From Bog-752 sp963799395 (GTDB taxonomy: Bacteria > Actinomycetota > Thermoleophilia > UBA2241), in contig CAWCWZ010000039.1 in the NCBI GenBank assembly GCA_963799395.1, forward strand, positions 1 through 64,000: a stretch of DNA of 64,000 bases. Reading direction: 5' to 3'. The notes beneath the pieces were generated by a model, which was given only the letters and a program-made list of their open reading frames with translations, had not been told where the DNA came from and ran no database searches. Positions 7,793-23,978 of the stretch are shown here, in pieces. The first letter of the stretch is position 1; each line of letters opens with the position of its first letter. Both the position numbers and the translations under genes were made by a program.

Positions 7793-8317
7793 GTGTTCCA
7801 GTGGTATGTGGTCAACACGTACTCGGGCCACGAGAACAAGGTCAAGGAGAACCTCGAGCACCGCATCGTCTCGATGGCTCAGCAAGACTCGATCGTTCGC
7901 GTCGTCGTGCCCACTGAACAGGTCGTCGAGACCAAGGACGGCGAGAAGGTCACGAGCGAGAAGAGGGTGTTCCCCGGCTACGTGCTCGTGCAGATGGAGC
8001 TCACCGACGAGTCGTGGTCGGCGGTCAAGAACACGCCGGGGGTGACCGGCTTCGTGGGCGCCGCCAACAAGCCCGTGGCGCTCTCGCGCGCCGAAGTCGA
8101 CCGTATCCTCCACACCGCCTCCGTCGAGCGTCCCAAGCAGAAGGCCGAGTTCTCGGTCGGCGAAGTCGTGCGCGTCACCTCGGGTCCGCTGTCCGACTTC
8201 TCGGGCGAGGTCTCCGAGGTCAACGTCGACCAGAACAAGCTCAAGGTGATGGTCTCGATCTTCGGCCGCGAAACGCCCGTCGAGCTCGGGTTCGAACAGG
8301 TCAAGAAAACCGGCTGA
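7793..8317 (+). CDS. nusG: Transcription elongation/antitermination factor NusG
   Basis: A 174-residue factor that binds the RNA polymerase clamp and links it to Rho or to the ribosome. The NGN domain begins with FQWYVVNTYSGHENKV and contains KRVFPGYVLVQM (about 57-68) and TPGVTGFVG (about 80-88). The KOW domain follows as VGEVVRVTSGPLSDFSGEV (about 121-139). No actinobacterial acidic N-terminal extension is present, so it is shorter than the Streptomyces or Mycobacterium proteins. GTG start with a modest upstream GGAG. Lies 16 bases after secE and 32 before rplK. Confidence 0.97.
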   Translation: MFQWYVVNTYSGHENKVKENLEHRIVSMAQQDSIVRVVVPTEQVVETKDGEKVTSEKRVFPGYVLVQMELTDESWSAVKNTPGVTGFVGAANKPVALSRAEVDRILHTASVERPKQKAEFSVGEVVRVTSGPLSDFSGEVSEVNVDQNKLKVMVSIFGRETPVELGFEQVKKTG

Positions 8318-8349
8318 CAGCAGCGATTCCCTGACGAAGCGAGGATGAC

Positions 8350-8778
8350 GTGGCCAAGAAGGTCATGACAGTGATCAAGTTGCAGATCCCCGCGGGCGCC
8401 GCCAACCCGGCGCCTCCGGTAGGGCCCGCCCTGGGCCAGCACGGCGTCAACATCATGGAGTTCTGCAAGGCGTTCAACGCCCGCACGCAGGCTCAGACCG
8501 GGACGATCATCCCCGTCGAGATCTCGGTCTTCGAGGACCGGTCGTTCTCGTTCATCACCAAGACGCCGCCGGCCGCCGTTCTGCTGCGCGAAGCGGCCGG
8601 GGTCGACAAGGGCTCGGGCGAGCCCAACCGCACCAAGGTGGCCAACGTGTCGCGCGACAAGGTGCGCGAGATCGCCGAGCTCAAGATGCCCGACCTGAAC
8701 GCGAACGACGTCGAGGCCGCGATGCGCATCATCGAAGGCACGGCGCGGAGCATGGGCATAACGGTAGACAAGGCGTAG
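8350..8778 (+). CDS. rplK: 50S ribosomal protein L11
   Basis: A 142-residue protein of the GTPase-associated centre, binding 23S rRNA helices 43-44 and the target of thiostrepton. The N-terminal KLQIPAGAANPAPPVGPALGQHGVNI and FITKTPPAAVLL carry the conserved proline cluster; the C-terminal RNA-binding domain ends in GTARSMGITVDK. Length is standard. GTG start, 32 bases after nusG. Co-transcribed with rplA, which follows after a GC palindrome at 8800-8819. Confidence 0.97.
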   Translation: MAKKVMTVIKLQIPAGAANPAPPVGPALGQHGVNIMEFCKAFNARTQAQTGTIIPVEISVFEDRSFSFITKTPPAAVLLREAAGVDKGSGEPNRTKVANVSRDKVREIAELKMPDLNANDVEAAMRIIEGTARSMGITVDKA

Positions 8779-8799
8779 GGCAGCGACCTACGCAGGCGA

Positions 8800-8819
8800 G
8801 CGGGCGCCGCGGCGCCCGC
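8800..8819. repeat. 20-bp perfect palindrome between rplK and rplA
   Basis: The 20 bases are fully self-complementary, giving a compact GC hairpin in the rplK-rplA message. It may stabilise or pause the message; an L1-binding autoregulatory role is conceivable but no L1-site consensus was confirmed. Confidence 0.6.
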
Positions 8820-8867
8820 GGTGGGAGGCGGCCATCCGGGTCGCCGCCAGGACCACGAGGAGGAACC

Positions 8868-9573
8868 ATGGCCCACGGCCGCAAGTACCAGGCAGCGCGC
8901 GCTGCGATCGATCCCGACAGGGTCTACAGCCCCCTCGAGGGCATGCGCCTGCTCAAGGCGCTCGACACCGCCAAGTTCGACGAGACCGTCGAGGTCCACT
9001 TTCGACTCGGCGTCGACGTGCGCCACGCCGACCAGATCGTGCGCGGCACCACCATCCTGCCGCACGGCACCGGCCGCAGCATGCGGGTCGCCGTGTTCGC
9101 CGAGGGCGAGAAGGCGCGCGAAGCGCAGCGACGCCGGCGCCGACATCGTCGGCACCGACGAGCTCGCCAAGCAGATCCAGGACGGTCAGTTCGACTTCGA
9201 CGTGGCCATCGCCACGCCCGACATGATGGGCACCGTCGGCAAGCTCGGCCGCATCCTCGGGCCGCGCGGCCTCATGCCCAACCCCAAGTCGGGCACCGTC
9301 ACCTTCGATGTCGCCAAGGCGGTCACCGACGCCAAGGCCGGCAAGGTCGAGTACCGCACCGACCGCAGCGGCATCATCCATCTGAGCATCGGCAAGAAGT
9401 CGTTCGAAGAGACGCAGCTCGTCGAGAACTACGGCGCCGTGCTCGACGAGATCCTGCGCGCCAAGCCGGCCGCCGCGAAGGGCCGCTACCTGAGGAGCGT
9501 CAACCTCACGTCGACCATGGGCCCGTCGATCGGGCTCGACTCGGCGCGCACCCGCGATCTGCTCGAAAGCTAG
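8868..9573 (+). CDS. rplA: 50S ribosomal protein L1, one extra base near 9123
   Basis: L1 binds the mobile stalk of 23S rRNA near the E site and usually represses its own operon. The N-terminal half (YQAARAAIDPDRVYSPLEGMRLLKAL, then GTTILPHGTGRSMRVAVFAEGEKAREA) is in one frame; the rest (DAGADIVGTDELAKQIQDG, IATPDMMGTVGKLGRILGPRGLMPNPKSGTV, NLTSTMGPSIGLD) is in the next. Removing one base near 9123 joins them into a normal 234-residue L1; the length of 706 agrees. AGGAGG lies a few bases before the ATG. I treat the shift as sequence error. Confidence 0.95.
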
Positions 9574-9601
9574 CGCGAGCGCCCGGGCGAGGGCGGCGAC
9601 C

Positions 9602-9641
9602 GCGCGCGGCGGAGTCGGCCTGGGCCGGCTCCGCCGCGCGC
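9602..9641 (+). terminator. 19-bp hairpin terminator after rplA
   Basis: Arms 9602-9620 and 9623-9641 pair over 19 bases with one G-U and a 2-nt loop; no T-run follows. It separates rplK-rplA from the rplJ promoter, which begins three bases later. Confidence 0.65.
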
Positions 9642-9643
9642 GG

Positions 9644-9672
9644 TTGCCAGCGGCCTTGCGAACACCTATACT
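9644..9672 (+). promoter_or_regulatory. Promoter TTGCCA-N17-TATACT for rplJ-rplL
   Basis: TTGCCA at 9644-9649 and TATACT at 9667-9672 with a 17-base spacer. Predicted transcription start is near 9679, leaving a leader of about 170 bases before rplJ. Confidence 0.75.
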
Positions 9673-9678
9673 GCGCAC

Positions 9679-9849
9679 TCGCGGCGCTTCGTGCGCCGCT
9701 GCCGAAGAAGGTCGGTGCTCCCCGCGGGGAGCGTAAAGGGGCCGGTGTGGCCCGCCCGCCCGAGGCGAGAAACGTGGCAGACGAGCACGACTTCCGTCCG
9801 CCCGCTCCCGCCCGGGAGCGGGCTTTTTCGTCCGACAGCGAGGTCTGCG
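9679..9849 (+). promoter_or_regulatory. Ribosomal protein L10 leader with intrinsic terminator
   Basis: The untranslated leader of rplJ-rplL. Its end contains a clear intrinsic terminator: arms 9800-9810 and 9813-9823 (11 perfect base pairs, loop CC) followed by TTTTT at 9824-9828. Position and layout match the L10 leader family, in which L10 or the L10-(L12) complex binds the leader and shifts the balance between terminator and read-through. The kink-turn of the L10 binding site was not modelled. Confidence 0.75.
9800..9828 (+). terminator. Attenuator terminator in the L10 leader
   Basis: An 11-bp GC stem (9800-9810/9813-9823) with a two-base loop and five T residues directly after. It lies 21 bases before the rplJ ATG, so it acts on the leader and is not an operon end. 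Confidence 0.8.
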
Positions 9850-10380
9850 ATGCTGCGCAAAGACAAAGAGGCGGTGGTCGAAGAAGCGACGCGGCTGCTG
9901 GCCGAGAGCGAAGCGCTCTACCTGAGCGACTACCGCGGTCTCACGGTCGCCGAGCTCACGGAGCTGCGCGCCAAGCTGCGTGACGGCGGCGCGACCCTCC
10001 ACGTGCTCAAGAACACCCTGGCGCGCCGCGCCGCCGCCGACGCCGGCCGCGACCAGATCGCGCCGCTGCTCTTCGGACCTACGGCGGTGACCTTCTGCGG
10101 CGACGACCCGGTGATGCCCGCCAAGGCGCTCGTCGACTTCATGCGCACCCATCCCCAGCTCGTGGTGCGCGGCGGCTTGCTGCAGGGCGGCACGGTCGAC
10201 GCCGACGGCGTGCGGGCGCTCTCCGCGCTGCCGCCGCGCGACGTGCTCATGGGGCAGGTGGTCGGCACCATCGCCGCCCCGCTGACCGGGCTGGTCACCG
10301 TCCTCCAGGGTACGATCTCGGGCTTTGCCCGGGCGCTCCAGCAGATCGTCGAGCAGAAGACGGCGGCCGGCGAGGCCTGA
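9850..10380 (+). CDS. rplJ: 50S ribosomal protein L10
   Basis: A 176-residue protein that forms the base of the L7/L12 stalk. The N-terminal rRNA-binding domain is visible as KEAVVEEATRLLAESEALYLSDYRGLTVAEL and LRDGGATLHVLKNTLARRA; the C-terminal helix (FARALQQIVEQKTAAG) binds L7/L12 dimers. ATG 9850 is the only start after the attenuator and gives normal length. Followed after 61 bases by rplL. Expression is probably autoregulated through the leader. Confidence 0.96.
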   Translation: MLRKDKEAVVEEATRLLAESEALYLSDYRGLTVAELTELRAKLRDGGATLHVLKNTLARRAAADAGRDQIAPLLFGPTAVTFCGDDPVMPAKALVDFMRTHPQLVVRGGLLQGGTVDADGVRALSALPPRDVLMGQVVGTIAAPLTGLVTVLQGTISGFARALQQIVEQKTAAGEA

Positions 10381-10441
10381 CGGCCGCGACGCCCGCCACT
10401 CCATCAATCAGTGACACGTTCCAACGACGAGGTGAATTGAC

Positions 10442-10828
10442 GTGGCAGACAAGACACTCACCAAAGACGAGCTCATCGAGCAGATCAAGAAGATGAGCGT
10501 CCTCGACCTGGCCGACCTGGTCCATGCTCTCGAGGACGAGTTCGGCGTCAGCGCGGCCGCTCCGGTCGCGGTGGCCGCCCCGGCCGCGGCCGCCGAGATC
10601 GAGGCCGAAGAAGAGAAGACGAGCTTCGACGTCGTCCTGCAGGCCTACGGCGAGAAGAAGATCGAGGTCATCAAGGTCGTCCGCGCCCTCACCGGGCTCG
10701 GCCTCAAAGAGGCCAAGGCGGTCGTCGAAGAGGCCCCGAAGACGGTCAAGGAAGGCGTCAACAAGGACGAGGCCGAAGAGGCCAAGAAGCAGCTCGAGGC
10801 GGCCGGGGCCACCGTCGACGTCAAATAG
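10442..10828 (+). CDS. rplL: 50S ribosomal protein L7/L12
   Basis: A 128-residue stalk protein that recruits translational GTPases. The N-terminal dimerisation helix pair (KDELIEQIKKMSVLDLADLV), an Ala/Pro/Glu hinge (about residues 38-55) and the globular C-terminal domain (FDVVLQAYGEKKIEVIKVVR, GLGLKEAKAVVEEAPKTVKEG) are all present. GTG start with an upstream GAGGTG. It ends the rplJ-rplL unit; a hairpin and then the rpoB promoter follow. Confidence 0.97.
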   Translation: MADKTLTKDELIEQIKKMSVLDLADLVHALEDEFGVSAAAPVAVAAPAAAAEIEAEEEKTSFDVVLQAYGEKKIEVIKVVRALTGLGLKEAKAVVEEAPKTVKEGVNKDEAEEAKKQLEAAGATVDVK

Positions 10829-10846
10829 ACATCCGGACGATCCCGC

Positions 10847-10866
10847 GGGGCGGCTCGCGCCGCCCC
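10847..10866 (+). terminator. GC hairpin after rplL
   Basis: Eight-bp stem (10847-10854/10859-10866) with loop TCGC, no T-run. Probably a partial terminator or processing site between rplL and rpoB, as partial read-through is usual here. Confidence 0.5.
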
Positions 10867-10919
10867 CGATGCCCGGGTTTGGCGGGCGCGGGTTGTGGGC
10901 AACCACAGGTGGCGCCCTC

Positions 10920-10948
10920 TTGCCATGCCCCCGACAGTTGTGTAATCT
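10920..10948 (+). promoter_or_regulatory. Promoter TTGCCA-N17-TAATCT for rpoBC
   Basis: TTGCCA at 10920-10925 and TAATCT at 10943-10948, spacing 17. It shares its -35 box with the rplJ promoter. The leader to rpoB is about 85 bases. Confidence 0.65.
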
Positions 10949-11039
10949 ATGCGGTCGTGCCGTCCGCCGCTTTCAGCCATAGCCCAGCCTCCCTGCGGCT
11001 TGCCGTCCGCTGCTTCAGCCTACCGAGAGGAGTCTCCAC

Positions 11040-14794
<3,755 letters not shown>

Positions 14795-14824
14795 GCCGGC
14801 GATGCGGCCAGAGGGAGCATCCAC

Positions 14825-19060
<4,236 letters not shown>

Positions 19061-19074
19061 ACCGCTCCGTGGGG

Positions 19075-19118
19075 ACGGGCGGATGGTGAGGCGCCGAGGC
19101 GCCTTGCCATCCGCCCGT
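19075..19118 (+). terminator. 20-bp hairpin terminator after rpoC, overlapping the rpsL promoter
   Basis: Arms 19075-19094 and 19099-19118 pair along 20 bases (two adjacent G-U pairs) with loop CGAG and no T-run. The 3' arm contains the -35 box of the rpsL promoter. Confidence 0.7.
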
Positions 19119-19133
19119 GAACCTTGGTAGACT
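19104..19133 (+). promoter_or_regulatory. Promoter TTGCCA-N18-TAGACT for rpsL
   Basis: TTGCCA at 19104-19109 (inside the preceding hairpin arm) and TAGACT at 19128-19133, spacing 18. The leader to rpsL is about 45 bases. Confidence 0.65.
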
Positions 19134-19185
19134 ACGCGACTGCCGTCCGCAGGGCGGCGTCGCCGACGACAATCAGGAAGGTTGC

Positions 19186-19551
19186 ATGGCCACGATCAAC
19201 CAACTCGTGCGCAAAGGCCGCGAGAGCAAGATCAAGCGGGGCAAGACCCCGGCACTCAAGGCATCGCCGCAGAAGCGAGGCGTCTGTACGCGTGTCTACA
19301 CCCACACGCCCAAGAAGCCCAACTCCGCTCTGCGCAAGGTCGCGCGCGTTCGGCTGACCAACGGCATCGAGGTCACGACCTATATACCGGGCATCGGCCA
19401 CAACCTGCAGGAGCACTCCGTGGTGCTCGTCCGTGGCGGGCGCGTCAAAGACCTCCCGGGTGTGCGCTACAAGATCATCCGCGGCTCCCTCGACACGGCC
19501 GGCGTCGCCGACCGCAAGAAGGCCCGCTCCAAATACGGCGCGAAGTCGTAG
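19186..19551 (+). CDS. rpsL: 30S ribosomal protein S12
   Basis: A 121-residue protein of the decoding centre. It starts ATINQLVRKGRESK and carries the streptomycin-related segments HTPKKPNSALRKVARVRL and GGRVKDLPGVRYKIIRG with the wild-type lysines. The ATG at 19186 is preceded by AGGAAGG; the frame is open further upstream but that part overlaps the promoter. First gene of the str operon (rpsL-rpsG-fusA, then tuf with its own promoter). Confidence 0.97.
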   Translation: MATINQLVRKGRESKIKRGKTPALKASPQKRGVCTRVYTHTPKKPNSALRKVARVRLTNGIEVTTYIPGIGHNLQEHSVVLVRGGRVKDLPGVRYKIIRGSLDTAGVADRKKARSKYGAKS

Positions 19552-19566
19552 GGAAGGGGAGCTGTC

Positions 19567-20037
19567 ATGCCACGCCGCGGCACCATCACCCGCAGAGAGG
19601 TCCTGCCCGACCCGGTCTACAACAACAAGCTGGTCACACAGGTCATCAACAAGGTCCTGCTCGACGGCAAGAAGTCCGTCGCCGAAGGTATCGTCCACGA
19701 CGCCCTCGAGATCGTCCGCTCGCGTACCGGCCGCGACCCCGTCGAGGTGCTGCAAGAGGCCATCCAGGCCCTCACGCCGCACCTCGAGGTGCGCAGCCGC
19801 CGGGTCGGCGGCGCCACCTATCAGGTGCCCGTCGAAGTGCCCGGGCGCCGCGCTCGCACGCTGGCGATCCGCTGGCTGGTCACCTTTGCCCGCGATCGTC
19901 GCGAGAAGGTCATGGCCGAGCGCCTCGCGGGCGAGATCCTCGACGCCCTCGCCGGCCAGGGCGGGGCCTTCAAGAAGAAGGACGACATCTTCCGCATGGC
20001 CCAGGCAAACAAGGCGTTCGCCCACTACCGGTGGTAG
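19567..20037 (+). CDS. rpsG: 30S ribosomal protein S7
   Basis: A 156-residue primary binder of the 16S 3' major domain, near the E site. Typical opening PRRGTITRREVLPDPVYNN, then VINKVLLDGKKSVAEGIVH, a beta hairpin VGGATYQVPVEVPGRRA and the C-terminal KKKDDIFRMAQANKAFAHYRW. GGGGAGC lies just before the ATG. Lies 15 bases after rpsL and 90 before fusA, as in most bacteria, where S7 often represses the operon. Confidence 0.97.
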   Translation: MPRRGTITRREVLPDPVYNNKLVTQVINKVLLDGKKSVAEGIVHDALEIVRSRTGRDPVEVLQEAIQALTPHLEVRSRRVGGATYQVPVEVPGRRARTLAIRWLVTFARDRREKVMAERLAGEILDALAGQGGAFKKKDDIFRMAQANKAFAHYRW

Positions 20038-20127
20038 ACGCCTTGTGCTTCTGAGCATCGTCTAGGTCCCAGAGCGCCCTCGCGGCGCGAGAGACGGCAA
20101 ACCCCGACCCGAGCAGATGAGCTGAGC

Positions 20128-22224
20128 TTGACTACGACCACCGCTGCACGACGCCAGTTCACCATCGACAAGACGCGCAACATCGGCATCATGGCCCACA
20201 TCGATGCCGGCAAGACGACGACCACCGAACGCATTCTCTACTACACCGGTAAGACGCACAAGATGGGCGAGGTGCACGAGGGCGCGGCGGTGATGGACTG
20301 GATGCAGCAGGAACAGGAGCGCGGCATCACCATCACCTCGGCGGCGACGACCTGCGACTGGCGCGACATGCGCATCAACATCATAGACACGCCCGGGCAC
20401 GTGGACTTCACGGTCGAAGTCGAACGCAGCCTGCGGGTCCTCGACGGCGCGATCGCCCTGTTCTGTTCGGTGGGCGGCGTCGAGCCGCAGTCCGAAACGG
20501 TCTGGCGCCAGGCCGACAAGTACGGCATCCCGCGCATCGGCTACATCAACAAGATGGACCGCATCGGCGCCGACTTCTTCCGCGGCGTCGACATGATGAT
20601 CGAGCGCCTCGGCGCCCGGCCGGTGCCCTTGCAGGTGCCGATCGGTCGCGAAGCCGACTTCCAGGGCGTCGTCGACCTCGTGACGATGCAGGCCATGGTC
20701 TGGACCGACGAGCTCGGCACGGCGTGGGAGACGGTCCCCGTCCCCGACGACCTGGTGGAGCTTGCCGACGACTATCGCCACCGCCTGATCGAAGCCGTCG
20801 CCGACCACAGCGACGAGGTCACGGTCGCCTACCTCGAGGGCCGCGAGATAGACCCCGACATGCTGCGGGCCGCCATCCGCAAGGCCACCCTCGACGCCTC
20901 CATCACCCCGGTGCTGTGCGGCTCGAGCTTCAAGAACAAGGGCGTCCAGCCGCTGCTCGATGCGGTCGTCGACTATCTGCCGTCGCCGCTCGACGTGCTG
21001 CCCGTTCACGGCCTGTCGCCGAGCGGCGCCGACCTGGTGCGCGAGCCCGACGACGCCGAGCCCTTCGCGGCCCTCGCTTTCAAGGTCATGACCGACCCGT
21101 ACGTCGGCAAGCTCACGTACTTTCGCATCTACTCCGGCCGGCTCGACGCCGGCTCCTACGTCTTCAACTCGACGAAGGACCGCAAGGAGCGCATCAGCCG
21201 CCTGCTGCGCATGCACGCCAACCACCGCGAAGACGCCGAGGCGATGTTCGCCGGCGAGCTCGGCGCCGCCGTGGGCCTCAAGTTCACCGGCACCGGCGAC
21301 ACGCTCTGCGCCCAGCACCAGCCGATCGTCCTCGAGTCCATGGTCTTCCCCGAGCCCGTCATCTCGGTGGCCATCGAGCCCAAGACCAAAGCCGACGAAG
21401 ACAAGCTTTCCGCCTCGCTCGCGCGCCTCGCCGAAGAAGACCCCACGTTCCGGGTCGTCTCCGACGAAGAGACCGGCCAGACGGTCATCTCCGGCATGGG
21501 CGAGCTGCACCTCGAGATCATCGTCGACCGGCTGCTGCGCGAGTTCCGCGTCGACGCCAACGTCGGCAGGCCCCAGGTCGCCTACCGCGAGACCATCCGC
21601 AAGCCGGCCGACAAGGTCGTCGGCAGGTTCGTGCGCCAGACCGGCGGACGCGGGCAGTACGGCCACGTCGTGATCGAGATCGAGCCGAACGAGCCCGGGG
21701 CCGGCTACGAGTTCGAGAGCCGCATCATGGGCGGCGCCATTCCCCGCGACTACGTTCCGGCGGTCGACCAGGGTATCCAGGAGGCGATGACCACTGGCGT
21801 GCTGGCCGGCTACCCCATGGTCGACGTCAAGGTGCGGCTGGTCGACGGCTCGTACCACGAAGTCGACTCGTCCGAGCTCGCGTTCAAGATCGCCGGCTCG
21901 CTGGCGCTCAAGGAGGGCGCCCGCAAGGCCCGGCCGGTGCTCCTCGAACCCGTGTCCGCGGTCGAGGTCGTCACCCCGGCGGAGTTCATGGGCGACGTCA
22001 TGGGCGACCTCAACTCGAGGCGCGGCCACGTCGACGGCATGGAGCAGCGCGGCAACGCCCACGTGATCGGCGCCACGGTGCCGCTGTCGACGATGTTCGG
22101 CTATGCGACCGACCTGCGTTCCATGACCCAGGGTCGCGCCACCTACACCATGCAGTTCAAGCACTACGCCGAGGTGCCGTCGAGCATCGCGGCCGAGATC
22201 GTGGCAAGGGTCAAAGGGGTCTGA
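20128..22224 (+). CDS. fusA: Elongation factor G
   Basis: A 698-residue translocase GTPase, intact. G1 AHIDAGKTTTTERIL (P-loop, about residues 21-35), the switch I region with ERGITITSAATT, G3 DTPGHVDFTVEVERSL, G4 INKMDRIGADF, and G5 CGSSFKNKGVQ are in order, followed by domains II-V ending in SMTQGRATYTMQFKHYAEVP. The TTG at 20128 is the start that gives the normal N-terminus (TTTTAARRQFTIDKTRNIGI); no strong ribosome binding site is seen. Ends 146 bases before tuf, which has its own promoter. Confidence 0.97.
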   Translation: MTTTTAARRQFTIDKTRNIGIMAHIDAGKTTTTERILYYTGKTHKMGEVHEGAAVMDWMQQEQERGITITSAATTCDWRDMRINIIDTPGHVDFTVEVERSLRVLDGAIALFCSVGGVEPQSETVWRQADKYGIPRIGYINKMDRIGADFFRGVDMMIERLGARPVPLQVPIGREADFQGVVDLVTMQAMVWTDELGTAWETVPVPDDLVELADDYRHRLIEAVADHSDEVTVAYLEGREIDPDMLRAAIRKATLDASITPVLCGSSFKNKGVQPLLDAVVDYLPSPLDVLPVHGLSPSGADLVREPDDAEPFAALAFKVMTDPYVGKLTYFRIYSGRLDAGSYVFNSTKDRKERISRLLRMHANHREDAEAMFAGELGAAVGLKFTGTGDTLCAQHQPIVLESMVFPEPVISVAIEPKTKADEDKLSASLARLAEEDPTFRVVSDEETGQTVISGMGELHLEIIVDRLLREFRVDANVGRPQVAYRETIRKPADKVVGRFVRQTGGRGQYGHVVIEIEPNEPGAGYEFESRIMGGAIPRDYVPAVDQGIQEAMTTGVLAGYPMVDVKVRLVDGSYHEVDSSELAFKIAGSLALKEGARKARPVLLEPVSAVEVVTPAEFMGDVMGDLNSRRGHVDGMEQRGNAHVIGATVPLSTMFGYATDLRSMTQGRATYTMQFKHYAEVPSSIAAEIVARVKGV

Positions 22225-22235
22225 CGTGGCTTCGT

Positions 22236-22265
22236 TTGCCCTTGCCGAACCGGATTGTGTATACT
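22236..22265 (+). promoter_or_regulatory. Promoter TTGCCC-N18-TATACT for tuf
   Basis: TTGCCC at 22236-22241 and TATACT at 22260-22265. It lies between fusA and tuf and leaves a leader of about 100 bases, allowing EF-Tu to be made in excess of EF-G. Confidence 0.6.
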
Positions 22266-22370
22266 GCCAGTCTTGCGGTCGGGCAGGCTTCCTCGCCGCG
22301 ACCGTCGACTGGGTATCACGTCCCCCTGAGTGACCATTGCCTTCGGGTGCCGGGATAAAGGAGTAAGTAC

Positions 22371-23580
22371 ATGGCAAAGCAGAAGTTCGACCGCAGCAAG
22401 CCACACATGAACGTGGGCACCATCGGGCACGTCGACCACGGCAAGACGACCCTTACTGCGGCGATCACGCTTGTACTCCATAACCGCGGGGTCGGCAACA
22501 CCCAGTACGTCGCCTTCGACCAGATCGACAAGGCCCCCGAGGAGCGCGAGCGGGGCATCACGATCGCTACCGCTCACGTCGAGTACGAGACCGAGAATCG
22601 CCACTACGCGCACGTCGACTGCCCCGGTCACGCCGACTACATCAAGAACATGATCACCGGCGCCGCGCAGATGGACGCCGCGATCCTCGTCGTGGGCGCC
22701 GACGACGGCCCCATGCCGCAGACGCGTGAGCACATCCTGCTGGCCCATCAGGTCAACGTACCGAACATCATCGTCTACCTGAACAAGGTCGACCTCCTCG
22801 ACGACCCCGAGCTCCTCGAGCTCGTCGAGATGGAGGTCCGCGAGCTGCTCTCCGACAACGACTTCCCGGGCGACGAGATCCCGGTCATCTCGGGCTCGGC
22901 CCTCAAGGCCCTCGAGTGCGGTTGCGGCAAGGACGACTGCGAGTGGTGCTCGTCCATCCTGCAGCTCACCAAGGCGCTCGACGAGTACCTTCCCCAGCCT
23001 GTGCGCGACGTCGACAAGCCGTTCCTCATGCCGGTCGAAGACGTCTTCACCATCACTGGCCGCGGCACCGTCGCCACCGGGCGCGTCGACCGCGGCAAGA
23101 TCAAGGTCGGCGAAGAGGTCGAGCTCGATCGGCATGCAGGAGAAGAGCCAGAAGACCGTCGTGACGGGCGTCGAGATGTTCCGCAAGCTGCTCGACGAAG
23201 GCGTCGCCGGCGACAACATCGGCATCCTGCTGCGCGGCACCAAGCGCGAAGAGGTCGAGCGTGGCATGGTCGCCGCCAAGCCGGGCAGCATCACGCCGCA
23301 CACCCACTTCAAGGCCCAGGTCTACGTGCTGTCCAAGGACGAAGGCGGCCGTCACACGCCGTTCTTCAACGGCTACCGCCCGCAGTTCTACTTCCGCACC
23401 ACCGACGTCACCGGCGTGATCACCCTCGAAGAGGGCGTCGAGATGGTCATGCCGGGCGACAACACGGTCATGGAGGTCAAGCTCATCACGCCGATCGCCA
23501 TGGAAGAAGGCCTGCGGATCGCCATCCGCGAAGGCGGCCGCACCGTGGGCGCCGGCGCGATCTCGGAGATCATCGCCTGA
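22371..23580 (+). CDS. tuf: Elongation factor Tu, one extra base near 23130, cysteine cluster in the G domain
   Basis: The GTPase that delivers aminoacyl-tRNA. GHVDHGKTTLT (P-loop, residues 20-30), RGITIATAHVEY, DCPGHADYIKNM, NKVDLLDD and SGSALKAL are the G motifs. Right after the last lies ECGCGKDDCEWC, with cysteines at 183, 185, 190 and 193 where many EF-Tus have a short non-cysteine loop. Domains II and III continue through GRGTVATGRVDRG; at about 23130 an extra G breaks the frame, and the correct one resumes at IGMQEKSQKTVVTGVEMFRK to the C-terminus. The length of 1210 equals 403 codons plus one. AAAGGAG precedes the ATG. No second tuf occurs in this window. Confidence 0.96.
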
Positions 23581-23601
23581 CGGGCGTCAGGTCATTCAGT
23601 G

Positions 23602-23638
23602 GCCGGGCGTGTCCGCGCAAGACACGGACACGCCCGGC
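23602..23638 (+). terminator. Hairpin between tuf and rpsJ
   Basis: Arms 23602-23615 and 23625-23638 pair perfectly over 14 bases, loop of nine, no T-run. Probably ends the tuf transcript or separates it from the S10 operon. Confidence 0.55.
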
Positions 23639-23665
23639 TGCGTGAACAAGACAAGAAGGCGAGAG

Positions 23666-23974
23666 TTGGCTCAGCAGAAGATACGCATCAGGTTGAAGTC
23701 CTACGATCACGAGCTGATCGAACGCAGCGCGCAGTCGATCGTCGAGACGGCGCAGCGCAGTGGGGCCACGATCTCCGGTCCGGTGCCGTTGCCGACCGAG
23801 AAGAACGTGTACTGCGTCATCAAGAGTCCGTTCAAAGACAAGGACTCTCGCGAGCACTTCGAGATCCGCACCCACAAGCGGCTCATCGACATCCATCAGC
23901 CGACCCCCAAGACGGTCGATCAGCTCATGCGGCTCGACCTCCCGGCCGGCGTCCACATCGAGATCAAGCTGTAG
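23666..23974 (+). CDS. rpsJ: 30S ribosomal protein S10
   Basis: A 102-residue protein of the 30S head, also the NusE partner in antitermination. AQQKIRIRLKSYDHELIERS opens the protein; the loop SGPVPLPTEKNVY and HFEIRTHKRLIDI are typical. TTG 23666 is chosen because it gives the standard N-terminus and length; the frame is open upstream, through the hairpin region, but that part is not conserved. First gene of the S10-spc cluster, which runs without a visible terminator to map. Confidence 0.95.
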   Translation: MAQQKIRIRLKSYDHELIERSAQSIVETAQRSGATISGPVPLPTEKNVYCVIKSPFKDKDSREHFEIRTHKRLIDIHQPTPKTVDQLMRLDLPAGVHIEIKL

Positions 23975-23978
23975 TGGC

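Noticed and set aside
23100..23140. Programmed +1 frameshifting in tuf (and likewise in secY, rpoA, rplA and prs)
   Set aside because: No shared slippery site, no stop codon or structure in common, and so many unrelated essential genes are affected that sequence error is simpler.
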